Assembly (NCBI GenBank): GCA_902790015.1
Contig: CADAQF010000040.1
Location: 1 to 61,310, forward strand
Length of the DNA: 61,310 bases
Source of the DNA: an uncultured Eubacteriales bacterium
GTDB lineage: Bacteria > Bacillota > Clostridia > Christensenellales > Aristaeellaceae
Direction: 5' to 3'
Position 1 is the first letter of the stretch, and every line of letters starts with the position of its first letter. The notes beneath the pieces are model-generated. The model was not told where the DNA came from and made no database searches. It saw only the letters and a list, made by a program, of their open reading frames with translations. This document shows, piece after piece, positions 36,563 to 44,908 of this stretch. Position numbers and translations under genes: made by a program.

Positions 36563-37258
36563 TCAATCCTCGTAATAGCCGTTATCCTTGCGGGCAAAGA
36601 TCCCGCGGGAAAAATACGCCACCATGGCCTGGGCAAAGGCCTGGAAATTGTATTCCTCCAGCGCGCGGACGATAGCCTCCGCCCGCTCCTTTTCAGGCAG
36701 CTCGGGCGTCTGACAGCCCTCCTTCTGCCAGGTGCGCTGAAGCCCGTCCACGGCGTTCAGCAGGTCCCTGAGCACCCGGTTGTCCAGCGCGCGGAAGAGG
36801 ACCTGGTGGATGGCGTGATGCGCTTGGAGGGCTTCCTCGCCCTGCTCCGCGACATTCAGGTCGTTGACGCAGGCCCTGAGCTTCGCCACATCCTCACGGG
36901 AAATGTTCTGGAAGGCGGGCCGCATGTAGCTCAGTTCCAGCGTCTTCTGAAGCCCGGCCAGCTCGTCGCGGCGCTGCGCCATGTCGTCGCTGGAAAAGCA
37001 CAGGACATTTTGCAGTATGAACTCCAGGTTAAACTCCCTTACCTCCGTGCCGCGTCCGGGACAGGCCTCGATCAGTCCCATCACTTCCATGCTTTTGATA
37101 GCTTCCCTGAGTACGTTGCGGCTGACCCCGAGCTTCTGGCACAGTTGCTGTTCCGTCGGCAGCAGGTCGCCGCGCTGCAGGTTGTTGTCCACCATGTACT
37201 GGCGGATCTCCCGGAAGACCTGCATATATAGCTTTTCGCCGTGATGACTGCGTTCCAT
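36563..37258 (-). CDS. GntR-family (FadR/FCD) transcriptional regulator
   Basis: 231 residues from the ATG at 37258. N-terminal winged helix (GDLLPTEQQLCQKLGVSRNV then LREAIKSMEVMGLIEACPGRGTEV) and an all-helical C-terminal FCD ligand domain with conserved His and Asp positions (ACVNDLNVAEQG, HHAIHQVLFRALDN). FCD regulators often bind metal-chelated organic acids or sugar acids and control nearby catabolic genes; no obvious target is adjacent. A near-consensus promoter precedes it. Confidence 0.92.
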   Translation of the reverse strand: MERSHHGEKLYMQVFREIRQYMVDNNLQRGDLLPTEQQLCQKLGVSRNVLREAIKSMEVMGLIEACPGRGTEVREFNLEFILQNVLCFSSDDMAQRRDELAGLQKTLELSYMRPAFQNISREDVAKLRACVNDLNVAEQGEEALQAHHAIHQVLFRALDNRVLRDLLNAVDGLQRTWQKEGCQTPELPEKERAEAIVRALEEYNFQAFAQAMVAYFSRGIFARKDNGYYED

Positions 37259-37309
37259 AAGGAACCCCCGTTTCTCGGTAGGCGGGACAGTGGGAAAGAT
37301 TCCACCCAT

Positions 37310-37338
37310 AATATAGCACAGAAAAAATCACGTGTCAA
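37310..37338 (-). promoter_or_regulatory. Sigma-A promoter of the GntR-family regulator
   Basis: On the minus strand: -35 TTGACA (37338-37333), 17-base spacer, -10 TATATT (37315-37310). The palindrome TTTGGCCAAA at 37353-37362 upstream of the -35 could be an operator. Confidence 0.8.
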
Positions 37339-37419
37339 ATAAATAGTCAGATTTGGCCAAATTGAGCCACAATTTTAACGTTTTTTCCCATGTCTCCGCC
37401 ATCACGGCAAAAGCTGTGT

Positions 37420-38148
37420 TTATAATGGACCGTATTCTATAACGCCGTGTTCTGAAAGGCCGTTTTCAAAAAGCCCCTGGTCCATAAAAAAGCGCCAGGG
37501 CGTCCGTTCCCGGGGCGGCGGAACCAGGGCGCTGACCGCACGCCGCCCGTCCTCCGGGTCGGGAAAACGGAGGCTTTCACACCACAGCGCCGGCCCTTCG
37601 CAGGGCCTTTTCCCGCCGTAGCGCCTGTCTCCCATGACGGGCAGGCCACGGGAGGCGCACTGCAGACGGATCTGGTGGGTGCGGCCAGTCTCAAGCGCTA
37701 TGCGCAGCAGGCACAGCCCGTCCTTTTGCCCCAGCGTTTCGTAGCGCAGCGCCGCCTCGCGGACGCCCTTTCGCGCGCGGGAGACCGTGTAGGCCTTGCG
37801 GCGGGAACGGTCCCAGTACATCAGGTCCGTCCAGCGGCCTTCGGGCGCGTCGGGGCAGCCCTCGGTGACGGCCAGGTAGGTCTTGTCCATCCGTCCATCC
37901 GATATCAGGCTGGACAGTGCGGCGGCGCAGGCCCTGCTCAGCGCGTACACCATGACGCCGCCCGTACCCTGATCCAGACGGTGAACGGGCAGCACCCCGG
38001 ACGAATCGGGCAGGGAAAGGGTCCGGGCGATCAGCCCGGGCATGCCGGGGCTGGCCTCCGTCCCCTCTTCGGAGGATACGCCCGCGGGCTTCACGCACAC
38101 GATAAAGCCGTCCCTTTTCAAAAGCACCGTCAGCTTCTCTTCATTCAT
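37420..38148 (-). CDS. RluA-family RNA pseudouridine synthase
   Basis: About 242 residues. The catalytic motif HRLDQGTGG has Asp59, and later motifs RTHQIRLQCA and LPVMGDRRYGG are typical of the RluA/RluD group. It turns uridine into pseudouridine in rRNA or tRNA; the exact site cannot be told. No S4 domain is present. The ATG at 38148 overlaps the stop of the P1-peptidase gene (ATGAATGA), giving coupled translation; a start at 38169 is possible but lacks a better ribosome site. Confidence 0.9.
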   Translation of the reverse strand: MNEEKLTVLLKRDGFIVCVKPAGVSSEEGTEASPGMPGLIARTLSLPDSSGVLPVHRLDQGTGGVMVYALSRACAAALSSLISDGRMDKTYLAVTEGCPDAPEGRWTDLMYWDRSRRKAYTVSRARKGVREAALRYETLGQKDGLCLLRIALETGRTHQIRLQCASRGLPVMGDRRYGGKRPCEGPALWCESLRFPDPEDGRRAVSALVPPPRERTPWRFFMDQGLFENGLSEHGVIEYGPL

Positions 38149-39178
38149 GATGCATATCCCACAGTTCATTCAGCGCCCGGCGGGTACGGCCTTCAAAGCC
38201 CGTCACCGTCTCCGCGGAAAAAAGGGAATCCAGCACGGCCTCCTCGGCGCACTCCGCCGCCGCGCGGAACACGAGGTCCATTTCGTCCTCGTTGAGCCGC
38301 TGACAGGGCTGCACCAGCCCGTCATCCTCCCTGGGGATACGGTTGGCCGTGGAAAAGCCCACGAACACCTCCCCGCTGCCGTGGCCGACAAAAGAGCCCA
38401 GGCGGATCAGCCCCACCGGCAGGCGGCGCAGCACGCGTCTGAGCTGCCGGTCGGTGGCGGGCAGATCGGTCGCCAGCACCATGACGCAGCTTCCCTTGTC
38501 CGGAAGGCCTTCGGAGAGGATCTTTTCCAGCTGTTCTCCGACGGGGCGGCCGCCGATGAGCAGATCGGACAGTCTTCCGTGGTTGGTCATCGCCAGCACG
38601 CCCACCGTAAAGGTCCGCCCGTCCGCCTCGATCAGGCGGGAGGCGCTGCCTATGCCGCCCTTCAGCCCGTGGCAGGTCATGCCCCGCCCCGCGCCTACGG
38701 CCCCGGTGGCAAAGTCCGCCCGCGCGCTTCCGATTGCCGCGAAGACCTCCTTTTCGCCCAGGACACGCTCTTCGATATCGTTGAGCGAGGCGTCGTTGCA
38801 CTCCAGCACCACCGGGTTCAGCGTGCGGATCCTTTCTCCCCGCTCCCGCGCGTTTTCAACCGCCCACGACACCAGGCCGTCGTGCACCTTCCCCACGTTC
38901 AGGGTATTGGTCAGGGCGATGGGCGTTTCCAGCTGTCCCAGTTCCTCTATCTGCATAAGCCCCAGGCTTTTGCCAAAGCCGTTGAGCACCGTCTGCGCGC
39001 AGGGGAGCTTATTTTCATATGGGTCGTCCGCGCAGGGCAGCACCACCGTGACCCCGGTCTCGTGCCGGCCGGTGCTCAGGGTAAAATGCCCCACCGTGAC
39101 CCCTGGCACGTCGCTGATGCGGCGGAGCCTGCCGCTGGGCAGACGGCCTACAGTAAGTCCCGTATCCTCAAACCGCAT
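38141..39178 (-). CDS. P1 (DmpA/S58) family peptidase
   Basis: 345 residues. Family of N-terminal-nucleophile-like aminopeptidases that self-cleave at a Gly-Ser bond; the site here is probably G177-S178 in HGLKGGIGSASRL, preceded by TGAVGAGRGMTC. Other conserved parts: ISDVPGVTVGHFTL near the start and ALTNTLNVGKVHDGLV. DmpA removes D- or L-Ala from peptides; related enzymes act on beta-peptides. The physiological substrate is unknown. It lies upstream of and overlapping the pseudouridine synthase gene. Confidence 0.92.
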   Translation of the reverse strand: MRFEDTGLTVGRLPSGRLRRISDVPGVTVGHFTLSTGRHETGVTVVLPCADDPYENKLPCAQTVLNGFGKSLGLMQIEELGQLETPIALTNTLNVGKVHDGLVSWAVENARERGERIRTLNPVVLECNDASLNDIEERVLGEKEVFAAIGSARADFATGAVGAGRGMTCHGLKGGIGSASRLIEADGRTFTVGVLAMTNHGRLSDLLIGGRPVGEQLEKILSEGLPDKGSCVMVLATDLPATDRQLRRVLRRLPVGLIRLGSFVGHGSGEVFVGFSTANRIPREDDGLVQPCQRLNEDEMDLVFRAAAECAEEAVLDSLFSAETVTGFEGRTRRALNELWDMHHE

Positions 39179-39220
39179 GACTGTCTTTTTCTCCTTCCGA
39201 CTGTGTTCGATCCGTCTGTG

Positions 39221-40234
39221 TCAGCCGCCCAGGGGCGGCAGGGTTTCCGTGCGCTTTTCCCTGCAGCGGGTGCAGGTGTATTCGATCAGCCCGGGCTGTC
39301 CGGCCGCGGGCTGCGTGATCACCCGGCCATCGTCAAAGGCGTGGCCGGCGGCGGGCAGCACGGCGTCCTGATGAACGTGGACGGTCTTCCCGCAGGACAT
39401 ACAATAAATGACCGTCTCGACGGCGCCGGGCTGCACGCAGCCGGCGGGCCTGGTCACTTGCTTGGAAACCATGGGGCCCTTGTGCCCGGCCCTTGGAAGC
39501 GTCGTGCGGCTCAGATGACCGCAGCGCGCGCATTCGTGCAGCAGCTCCCCTTCCTCCGTACAGGAGGCCTGCCGGGCCGAAATAAGGCGGAACGCGTGGC
39601 CGGGGCAAAGGGAGGGCACGCGGGTCTCTTCCGTCTTTTCGGGCAGCCCCTCCGGGAAGCCGGCGGCGATAAAGGGCGCGGGGTCTCCGGCGTCCGCGGG
39701 CAGGGCGAAGCCGTTTTCATCCAGCTCATACCAGCTTCCGCCGATCCACAGCGCGCGGCCCGTCACCAGCCTGCCCAGTGAAAGCCCCAGCGCGGGGCAT
39801 TCCACAGTGCTGAAAAAGCGGGAACCCGGATCGTCCGGGAAGAAGCCGCAAAAAAGTGTCTCCGTCCGGGGAGAAATGAGATAAATCCCCTTGCCCTCGA
39901 CAGCCATCAGCCCGCACAGCGGCGTGCCGTTGCCGGCGCAGACGGCGGTTATGCCCTCTTCCGAATACTGAAGCTCCGCCTCCGTCACTATATAGGGAGC
40001 TTCTTTCCGGGAAAGCAGCGCGTCCTCCTCAGGGCACAGGGGGGTGTTTTCCCTGATCCGGGCGATGACCTCCGCCCGGGCTTGGGGAAAGATGACGTCG
40101 GTCCAGTTCACGAACACCAGCACCGCCGGCGCTTCAGCGGCGCGCGCCGGAAACGGGCCCGCGGCCGGCAGCGTTAGCAGAAGCGCCAGCAGCAGGGACG
40201 CCGGGACAAGATAAGTTCTGCTCCTTTTTTTCAT
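39221..40234 (-). CDS. Secreted protein with C-terminal CxxC repeat motifs
   Basis: 337 residues. Signal peptide (MKKRSRTYLVPASLLLALLLTLPAAG). The N-terminal ~200 residues match nothing I know. The last ~130 hold three related units of the form C-x4-G-x6-C-x-x-C with a GH pair between them (CTEEGELLHECARCGHLSR, ETVIYCMSCGKTV, LIEYTCTRCREKR), a pattern common in clostridial extracellular proteins and reminiscent of small zinc ribbons. Probably surface-associated. Single-gene unit with its own promoter. Confidence 0.8.
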   Translation of the reverse strand: MKKRSRTYLVPASLLLALLLTLPAAGPFPARAAEAPAVLVFVNWTDVIFPQARAEVIARIRENTPLCPEEDALLSRKEAPYIVTEAELQYSEEGITAVCAGNGTPLCGLMAVEGKGIYLISPRTETLFCGFFPDDPGSRFFSTVECPALGLSLGRLVTGRALWIGGSWYELDENGFALPADAGDPAPFIAAGFPEGLPEKTEETRVPSLCPGHAFRLISARQASCTEEGELLHECARCGHLSRTTLPRAGHKGPMVSKQVTRPAGCVQPGAVETVIYCMSCGKTVHVHQDAVLPAAGHAFDDGRVITQPAAGQPGLIEYTCTRCREKRTETLPPLGG

Positions 40235-40269
40235 GTGGGAACGCCTCCCGTTTTTATCAGATTATTTAC

Positions 40270-40297
40270 ATCGTATCATAAAATCCCCGCCTGTCAA
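40270..40297 (-). promoter_or_regulatory. Candidate promoter of the CxxC-repeat protein gene
   Basis: On the minus strand: -35 TTGACA (40297-40292), 16-base spacer, -10 TACGAT (40275-40270). Confidence 0.6.
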
Positions 40298-40458
40298 GGG
40301 CTCGCAGGGCGTGCGCACGGAGGAACATGCCGCTGCCGATATAAAAGAACGGCTTAAGCAGGAACCAATAGACAAACAAAGAAAAACACCGTACCAATAA
40401 GCACCGTACCAAAGGGAAAAAAGTGGTCAGTATCCCACGGATCCTGTGAACGAACGAA

Positions 40459-40741
40459 GTCCGATTCAAATGAAAATCCGGCGGTTCATCCGCCGGATGC
40501 CGCAGGCACTCGAAGGGCGATTTGAATCGGACGCAGTGAGTGAAGAAACACGAAGGGGTGAGGAGGGCCCGGAAAACGGGCCGGCAGGCCCGGGAACGGT
40601 TGGGATGGGGTGAGGCACGCCCGGAAAATGATCCGGTGGGTGAGGAGGGCCCGAAAAACAGGCCAGTGGCCTGTTTTTACCGACGAACGGGCCGGCAGGC
40701 CCTGGTAGTTTTCAGTGCCGAACGGGCCGGCAGGCCCTGGT
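40459..40741. repeat. Composite palindromic intergenic repeat, copy C (inverted)
   Basis: Nested palindrome: outer GTCCGATTCAAAT/ATTTGAATCGGAC (40459-40471 and 40520-40532), inner ATCCGGCGG/CCGCCGGAT (40476-40498). Then, in the opposite orientation to copies A and B, two partial and one full core unit. The full one has central stem AAAAACAGGCC/GGCCTGTTTTT (40654-40678) and GACGAACGGGCCGGCAGGCC, and a further GAACGGGCCGGCAGGCCCTG ends at 40741. It occupies most of the 611-base gap before the folT-like gene. Confidence 0.85.
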
Positions 40742-40759
40742 TGCCAGTCCCTTTCCCAG

Positions 40760-40788
40760 TTGATACTATCCCGGAATTCTGCTATAAT
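40760..40788 (+). promoter_or_regulatory. Sigma-A promoter of folT-like gene and nth
   Basis: -35 TTGATA (40760-40765), 17-base spacer, -10 TATAAT (40783-40788). The leader is only about 50 bases, with one GTCC/GGAC hairpin. Confidence 0.85.
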
Positions 40789-40845
40789 GCCCTCGTCCAC
40801 CGGTTGGACGGGCCAAAAAGCGGCCAAGGGAAGGAGGCACAGAAA

Positions 40846-41367
40846 ATGAACAGACAAAGCGCGGCGAAGCGGGTGGCGCTGCTGGGGGCGCTGGCGGCGC
40901 TCAACGTGATCGCAGCGGAGATACTGAAGTTCCCTGTCATTCCCAAGGTGCTGGAGCTGAACTTCGGCTTTGTGCCCCTGGCCGTGGCGGGCATGCTGTT
41001 CGGCCCCCTTCCGGCCGTGCTTACGGCCGTCGTGGGGGACGTCGTGGGGGCCGCCATCTTTTCGGGCGGAGATTTTTACCTGGGCTACACCCTGACCGCC
41101 GCGCTGACCGGGCTTTTCTACGGGCTGTTCCTCCATGCCCCGGCCGAAGGGAAAAAGCGGCTGATCCGCGTGATCGCCGCCCAGGCGCTGGTGTCGCTGA
41201 TCTGTTTTGCGGGGCTCAATACCCTGTGGGCCTGGCAGATGGGCTACGGCCGGTCCGCGGCATACGTGCAGACCAGGCTGATCGTAAACGCCGTGGCATA
41301 CCCGATCTACTGCGCGATGCTGATGCTGATCATGAGGTACCGCAAAACGCTTGAAAGAGTAATTTGA
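40846..41367 (+). CDS. folT: ECF transporter S component, folate-type
   Basis: 173 residues from the ATG at 40846, 8 bases after AAGGAGG. About six hydrophobic segments; the family features of folate-type S components are the start (ALLGALAALNVIAAEIL), GFVPLAVAGMLFGPLPAVL, VVGDVVGAAIFSGGDFYLGY and TALTGLFYGLFL. The S component binds vitamin in the membrane and joins a shared EcfA-EcfA'-EcfT energising module encoded elsewhere. Folate is the likely substrate by similarity, not proven. Its stop nearly touches nth. Confidence 0.85.
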   Translation: MNRQSAAKRVALLGALAALNVIAAEILKFPVIPKVLELNFGFVPLAVAGMLFGPLPAVLTAVVGDVVGAAIFSGGDFYLGYTLTAALTGLFYGLFLHAPAEGKKRLIRVIAAQALVSLICFAGLNTLWAWQMGYGRSAAYVQTRLIVNAVAYPIYCAMLMLIMRYRKTLERVI

Positions 41368-41369
41368 CC

Positions 41370-42032
41370 ATGAACGAACATAAAGACGAGGTTTTTGAGG
41401 AGCTCAGGCGGTTGTATCCGGCGGCGGCGCCGGAGCTGCATTTTTCAAACCCCTACGAGACCCTGGTGGCCACCATCCTCTCCGCCCAGTGCACCGACCG
41501 GCGGGTGAACCAGGTGACCCCCGCCGTTTTCCGCGACTTTCCGGACGTCCGGGCCATGGCCGAAACCACCCCGGAGATCCTGCACGAATACGTGAAAAGC
41601 TGCGGCATCAGCAAAAAGGCGGCCAACATCGTGAACGCCTGCCGGATGATCTGCGAAAAATACGGCGGCGAGGTGCCCCATACCATGGAGGAGCTGACTG
41701 CTCTTCCCGGCGTCGGCCGCAAGACCGCCAACGTCGTCCTGGCCTTCGCCTTCAACATCCCCGCCTTCCCGGTGGACACCCATGTCTTCCGCCTGAGTCA
41801 CCGGCTGGACCTGTCCCAGGGCGGCACGCCAGACAAGGTGGAACAGGACCTGTGCGCCATCGTTCCCAAAGAGGACTGGCAGGATATGCACCACCGCCTG
41901 ATCTTCCACGGCCGGCGCGTATGCCACGCCCAGAGGCCCGACTGCGCCCGCTGCACGCTGTGCCCCTTCTGCCCCTGGCCCGGAAAAAACGGCCCCGAAC
42001 CGGACGCCGCGTCCCCCCGCGCCGGGGCCTGA
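41370..42032 (+). CDS. nth: Endonuclease III
   Basis: 220 residues. DNA glycosylase/AP lyase that removes oxidised pyrimidines in base-excision repair. Helix-hairpin-helix LPGVGRKTANVVL with the catalytic Lys, catalytic Asp in FPVDTHVFRLSHRL, and a [4Fe-4S] cluster motif C-x6-C-x2-C-x5-C (CHAQRPDCARCTLCPFC). The last ~20 residues are an extra low-complexity tail. The ATG lies 2 bases after the folT-like stop, so the two share a transcript. Confidence 0.96.
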   Translation: MNEHKDEVFEELRRLYPAAAPELHFSNPYETLVATILSAQCTDRRVNQVTPAVFRDFPDVRAMAETTPEILHEYVKSCGISKKAANIVNACRMICEKYGGEVPHTMEELTALPGVGRKTANVVLAFAFNIPAFPVDTHVFRLSHRLDLSQGGTPDKVEQDLCAIVPKEDWQDMHHRLIFHGRRVCHAQRPDCARCTLCPFCPWPGKNGPEPDAASPRAGA

Positions 42033-42138
42033 CCGCAAAAAGGCCCCGCGCAGGAACCGTCCTTTCAGCCGTCACGATCCATGCGCCGCGCCTGACCCGT
42101 TCCCATATAACAAAATGATGCGCAAAGGAGGATGCCCG

Positions 42139-42843
42139 ATGCCGACCGTCAAAAAAGGTCTGTGCGCCGCCCTGCTGATGCTGATGGCTGTGTTTTGCTG
42201 TCTGCCTGCCCCAGCGGAGGACACAGAGACCCTTCCGCCCAACATGCGCGTGGTGAACTGCAGGCAGGACGTTTCCCTGCGGGAAAAGCCCTCCACCAAA
42301 GCCAAAAGGCTCAAGCGCGTCCCGCTGGGGGCCGAAGTGCTGGCCTGGCTGGACGGCGGCTCGGACGACGCGGAGGCCTCCCGCTTCCTGTACTGCGAGT
42401 ATCAGGGCCAGGAAGGCTATATCCTGGCCGAATACCTGGCCCCCATCGCCGAAAGGTACGATACCTCCCTCGGCTTTTCTGTGGACTACAATCCCTACCG
42501 CCTCCGCCCGGCCGAAACGGAGACCGCCCTGCGCCTTGACTGGATCGGCCTGGGCGGCGTGCCCGCTTATCTGGAACTGACGACGCCCGGATCCTTTTCG
42601 GAGGACCCGTTGGCCTATATGGAGGCCCACACGGATTATACGGACACGTATACCGCCCCCTCCGGCGTGACCGTCACCGGCGGCACCCGGGCCAGCGAGG
42701 ATTTTTCCCGTTCCCTCGGCTTTTACATCATCACCCTGGGCAACCGTACCTTCCTGGCCCAGACCTCCTGCCCCATCGAATGGGACGAGATCGCCGACGC
42801 CGATTTTCAGGCAGTGCTGCACAGCCTGTCATTCAGTGAATAA
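42139..42843 (+). CDS. Secreted SH3-domain protein
   Basis: 234 residues from the ATG at 42139, set by AAAGGAGG 7 bases upstream. Signal peptide MPTVKKGLCAALLMLMAVFCCLPAPA. A bacterial SH3 domain follows (MRVVNCRQDVSLREKPSTKA, then GYILAEYLAPI), of the kind that binds cell wall or serves in protein contacts. The C-terminal ~130 residues are unknown. A strong terminator follows, so it ends the transcript. Confidence 0.82.
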   Translation: MPTVKKGLCAALLMLMAVFCCLPAPAEDTETLPPNMRVVNCRQDVSLREKPSTKAKRLKRVPLGAEVLAWLDGGSDDAEASRFLYCEYQGQEGYILAEYLAPIAERYDTSLGFSVDYNPYRLRPAETETALRLDWIGLGGVPAYLELTTPGSFSEDPLAYMEAHTDYTDTYTAPSGVTVTGGTRASEDFSRSLGFYIITLGNRTFLAQTSCPIEWDEIADADFQAVLHSLSFSE

Positions 42844-42857
42844 AAAACGCGGAATAA

Positions 42858-42899
42858 GAGGCCGCCGCGGGAACGTGAAGCCCCGCGGCAGCCTCTTTT
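42858..42899 (+). terminator. Intrinsic terminator after the SH3 protein gene
   Basis: GAGGCCGCCGCGGG/CCCCGCGGCAGCCTC hairpin (one mismatch) followed by TTTT. Confidence 0.85.
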
Positions 42900-42910
42900 C
42901 ATTGTTCACG

Positions 42911-42960
42911 TTAATAAAACGGAGCTTTCCTCCGCCTCCTCAGCGGCTGAAAGCTCCGTT
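42911..42960 (-). terminator. Intrinsic terminator of the small minus-strand gene
   Basis: 12-bp perfect stem AACGGAGCTTTC/GAAAGCTCCGTT (42918-42960). On the minus strand it is followed by TTTATTAA, placing it after the 61-residue gene. Confidence 0.75.
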
Positions 42961-42993
42961 TCTGTGCTGGGGCTTTTAAAGCCCCGTCTGACT

Positions 42994-43179
42994 TCAGATG
43001 GCGGAAGGAAGGGTCATGTGATCCCGTTCGTTCCTGAAGAGACGCTTCATTTCTTCGAGCTCGCGCCAGAAATCTTCCCGCGTCTTTTCATCGACAGGAA
43101 ACTCCGGCTCGATGTGTTCTTTCATCGCGCCGCCGCGGCCCAGCTCCAGATTGCTCATGTTCAGTTCCATATCAGACAT
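42994..43179 (-). CDS. Small acidic protein of unknown function
   Basis: 61 residues, helical and charged (MSDMELNMSNLELG, then EKTREDFWRELEEMKRLF). No signal peptide or known domain. Support: a good AGGAGG site 8 bases before the ATG and a terminator just behind the stop. The helix may mediate protein contacts. The 240 bases between it and the XRE regulator gene hold no feature I can name. Confidence 0.65.
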   Translation of the reverse strand: MSDMELNMSNLELGRGGAMKEHIEPEFPVDEKTREDFWRELEEMKRLFRNERDHMTLPSAI

Positions 43180-43419
43180 TTTTATTTCCTCCTGCGCTAT
43201 GCGCTGTTTTTTTTTCGGTCTGTCTGCCGGTTCACCTGTTGATACGCGGCGTACTTTGGCCCCGGCAGATGAAAAGACAAATGATTATTCTGACCGTGTC
43301 CGCATCCGGGGGCGCACAGGGCGGTACGCGCAAAGGATTCCCGGGCCGGTACCGCACACCCCCATACGGAGTGAACAGGCCGGCCCGCGCCGCGCCTTCG
43401 CAGGCGCTCCCGGGGCCGG

Positions 43420-43656
43420 TCACTCCCCGCCGATCTCGTCCTCAACCAGCCGGAACAGCTCGCTTAAAGTAAGGCCCAGCGCGTCAGCCAGGCGCCACAG
43501 CGTGTCCACCGACGGATCCTTTTTCCCGCTCTCGATCATGGCCAGATGGCTGCGCGCCAGACCGGCCAGGCCCGAAAGCGTTTCCTGGGACAGGCCGCTG
43601 CGCAGACGCAGCCGCCGCAGCACGCGGCCGGCCGCGCGGTGATCATAAGGTTTCAT
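43420..43656 (-). CDS. XRE-family helix-turn-helix regulator
   Basis: 78 residues from the ATG at 43656 (MKPYDHRAAGRVL), chosen over an upstream GTG because AAAGGGG sits 8-9 bases before it. A lambda-repressor-like fold: RRLRLRSGLSQETLSGLAGL is the first part of the helix-turn-helix, ARSHLAMIESGKKDPSVDTL the recognition helix and following turn, ending with LADALGLTLSELFRL. A DNA-binding domain alone, as in many small clostridial regulators. It is divergent from the secreted protein gene at 43826 and could control it or itself. Confidence 0.9.
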   Translation of the reverse strand: MKPYDHRAAGRVLRRLRLRSGLSQETLSGLAGLARSHLAMIESGKKDPSVDTLWRLADALGLTLSELFRLVEDEIGGE

Positions 43657-43825
43657 ATCGTACACCCCTTTCCGGAGGCGTTTTCCGTCTCCTTAAGAGG
43701 GGCTGTTTTTTTTGCGAATCCGGGGCTTGTCTTCGTTCGCAGACATCCGGGGAAGCAAAGTGTGTTATCCTTTTCCTGAATGATAGTTCCCGGGCCGGTT
43801 TTCCCGGCCGGAAGGAGGAAACAGT

Positions 43826-44359
43826 ATGAAACACACCGCCTGCCTGTCCCTTTTATTGGCCCTGCTGCTTGCGCTTTCGCTGCCCGCGGCGGCGCTTGAA
43901 GCGGCGGCTGACAGTATCGCCGCTTTGGGGGATCAGGAGCTGCTGACCCTTTACCAGCTGGTGACGCGGGAGGCCAAAGCGCGGGAGCTTTCGCTGAACG
44001 CCGCCATATCCTGCCCCGCCGGGCGCTATATTGTCGGGCAGGATATCGCCGAAGGCGTCTACCGGATCACCTGCACGGCTACCGCCGGCGACGATGTGAC
44101 CCGCGCCATCGGAGGCCTGGGCTCCGTGTACGAGGGCCTGGGCGGGGAAACCTCGGCGTACGGCGCCCTTTTTTCCTCGCTGGGCTCGCTGTACGCGGCG
44201 GCTGACGAAGGCGCGCTGGTGGAGATCGTGGGCGACTTCGGCGTCACCCAGCGCAGCTTCCACCTGAAAAAAGGCCAGTCGGTGGATATCACCCTGTCGG
44301 GCCGGGTCGCGCTGGTGATATCGGACGGGACGTGCGAACTTGAAATCAGGGAAAACTGA
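43826..44359 (+). CDS. Secreted small beta-domain protein of unknown function
   Basis: 177 residues. Signal peptide MKHTACLSLLLALLLALSLPAAALEA, a short helix, then a beta domain with CPAGRYIVGQDIAEGVYRIT and a final strand pair (SVDITLSGRVALVISDGTCE). The A-G-x-Y-x-V-G-x-D-I-x-x-G-x-Y pattern recurs in small secreted proteins of Firmicutes. AAGGAGG precedes the ATG. It is the last clearly host gene before the phage-derived cluster. Confidence 0.78.
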   Translation: MKHTACLSLLLALLLALSLPAAALEAAADSIAALGDQELLTLYQLVTREAKARELSLNAAISCPAGRYIVGQDIAEGVYRITCTATAGDDVTRAIGGLGSVYEGLGGETSAYGALFSSLGSLYAAADEGALVEIVGDFGVTQRSFHLKKGQSVDITLSGRVALVISDGTCELEIREN

Positions 44360-44509
44360 CCGCCCTCCGAACCCAAAAAACACGAACATTCAGTATTTCC
44401 TGTCATACCAGCGATTTCATCCTGTATCCGGCACCGTTTCCCCTTTTTTGCTGCGGTTTTGCAACTTTTTTTCCGCATATTTGCTTCTGTTTTGCGTGCG
44501 TTTTGCTTC

Positions 44510-44538
44510 TTTACGCCGTCAGGCCCCTGTGCTATGAT
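44510..44538 (+). promoter_or_regulatory. Promoter in front of the phage-derived cluster
   Basis: -35 TTTACG (44510-44515), 17-base spacer, -10 TATGAT (44533-44538). A terminator hairpin follows only about 20 bases later. Confidence 0.6.
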
Positions 44539-44556
44539 GATACCGTCCCCAGGAAA

Positions 44557-44589
44557 GGACGTCAGGCGAACCCGCCCGGCGTCCTTTTT
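44557..44589 (+). terminator. Attenuator-like terminator at the left end of the phage cluster
   Basis: GGACGTC-GGCG/CGCC-GGCGTCC stem (44557-44584) followed by TTTTT. It lies between the promoter and the first phage gene, so either it makes a short RNA or it is read through under some condition. Confidence 0.7.
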
Positions 44590-44677
44590 GTATGCCCGGG
44601 GATGCCCATCCGCTCCCCCAAAGGAGGTGAACCCGCTGTTCTCCCGTTCCCTGCCCTGTCCATAAAGGAGGCAATGA

Positions 44678-44908
44678 TTGCAAAACGATATCCCTCTGAC
44701 CGCGCCGGCCCTGGCGCGGTCGCTTGCCGTCAGGACCGTCGCCCGCGCGGGCGCCATCGCCCTTGACGAAAGCACCGATCCCCGCGTCGTCCTGACCGCC
44801 GCCCGGCTGATCCTCTGGGCGGCCGGCATGGCCGAACCGCCGGACCCGGATGACGGCCCCCTGGAGCTCCGTTTCCTGCCGGAGGTGCCCGTTGTACCTG
44901 AAGATTGA
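44678..44908 (+). CDS. Small protein in terminase-small-subunit position
   Basis: 76 residues starting at TTG, 6 bases after AAAGGAGG. The middle (SLAVRTVARAGAIALDESTD then PRVVLTAARLILWAAG) looks like the C-terminal helical part of small terminase subunits, but the usual N-terminal helix-turn-helix is absent, so it may be a shortened TerS. It overlaps the start of terL by 17 bases, as expected for a terS-terL pair. Alternative: an unrelated early phage protein. Confidence 0.5.
   Translation: MQNDIPLTAPALARSLAVRTVARAGAIALDESTDPRVVLTAARLILWAAGMAEPPDPDDGPLELRFLPEVPVVPED

Noticed and set aside
40266..40469. 67-residue minus-strand frame with a hydrophobic stretch
   Set aside because: Starts inside the palindromic repeat and covers the promoter of the neighbouring gene; no ribosome site.
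40789..40845. Folate riboswitch before the folT-like gene
   Set aside because: The leader is only about 50 bases and shows one small hairpin; too short for known folate riboswitches.
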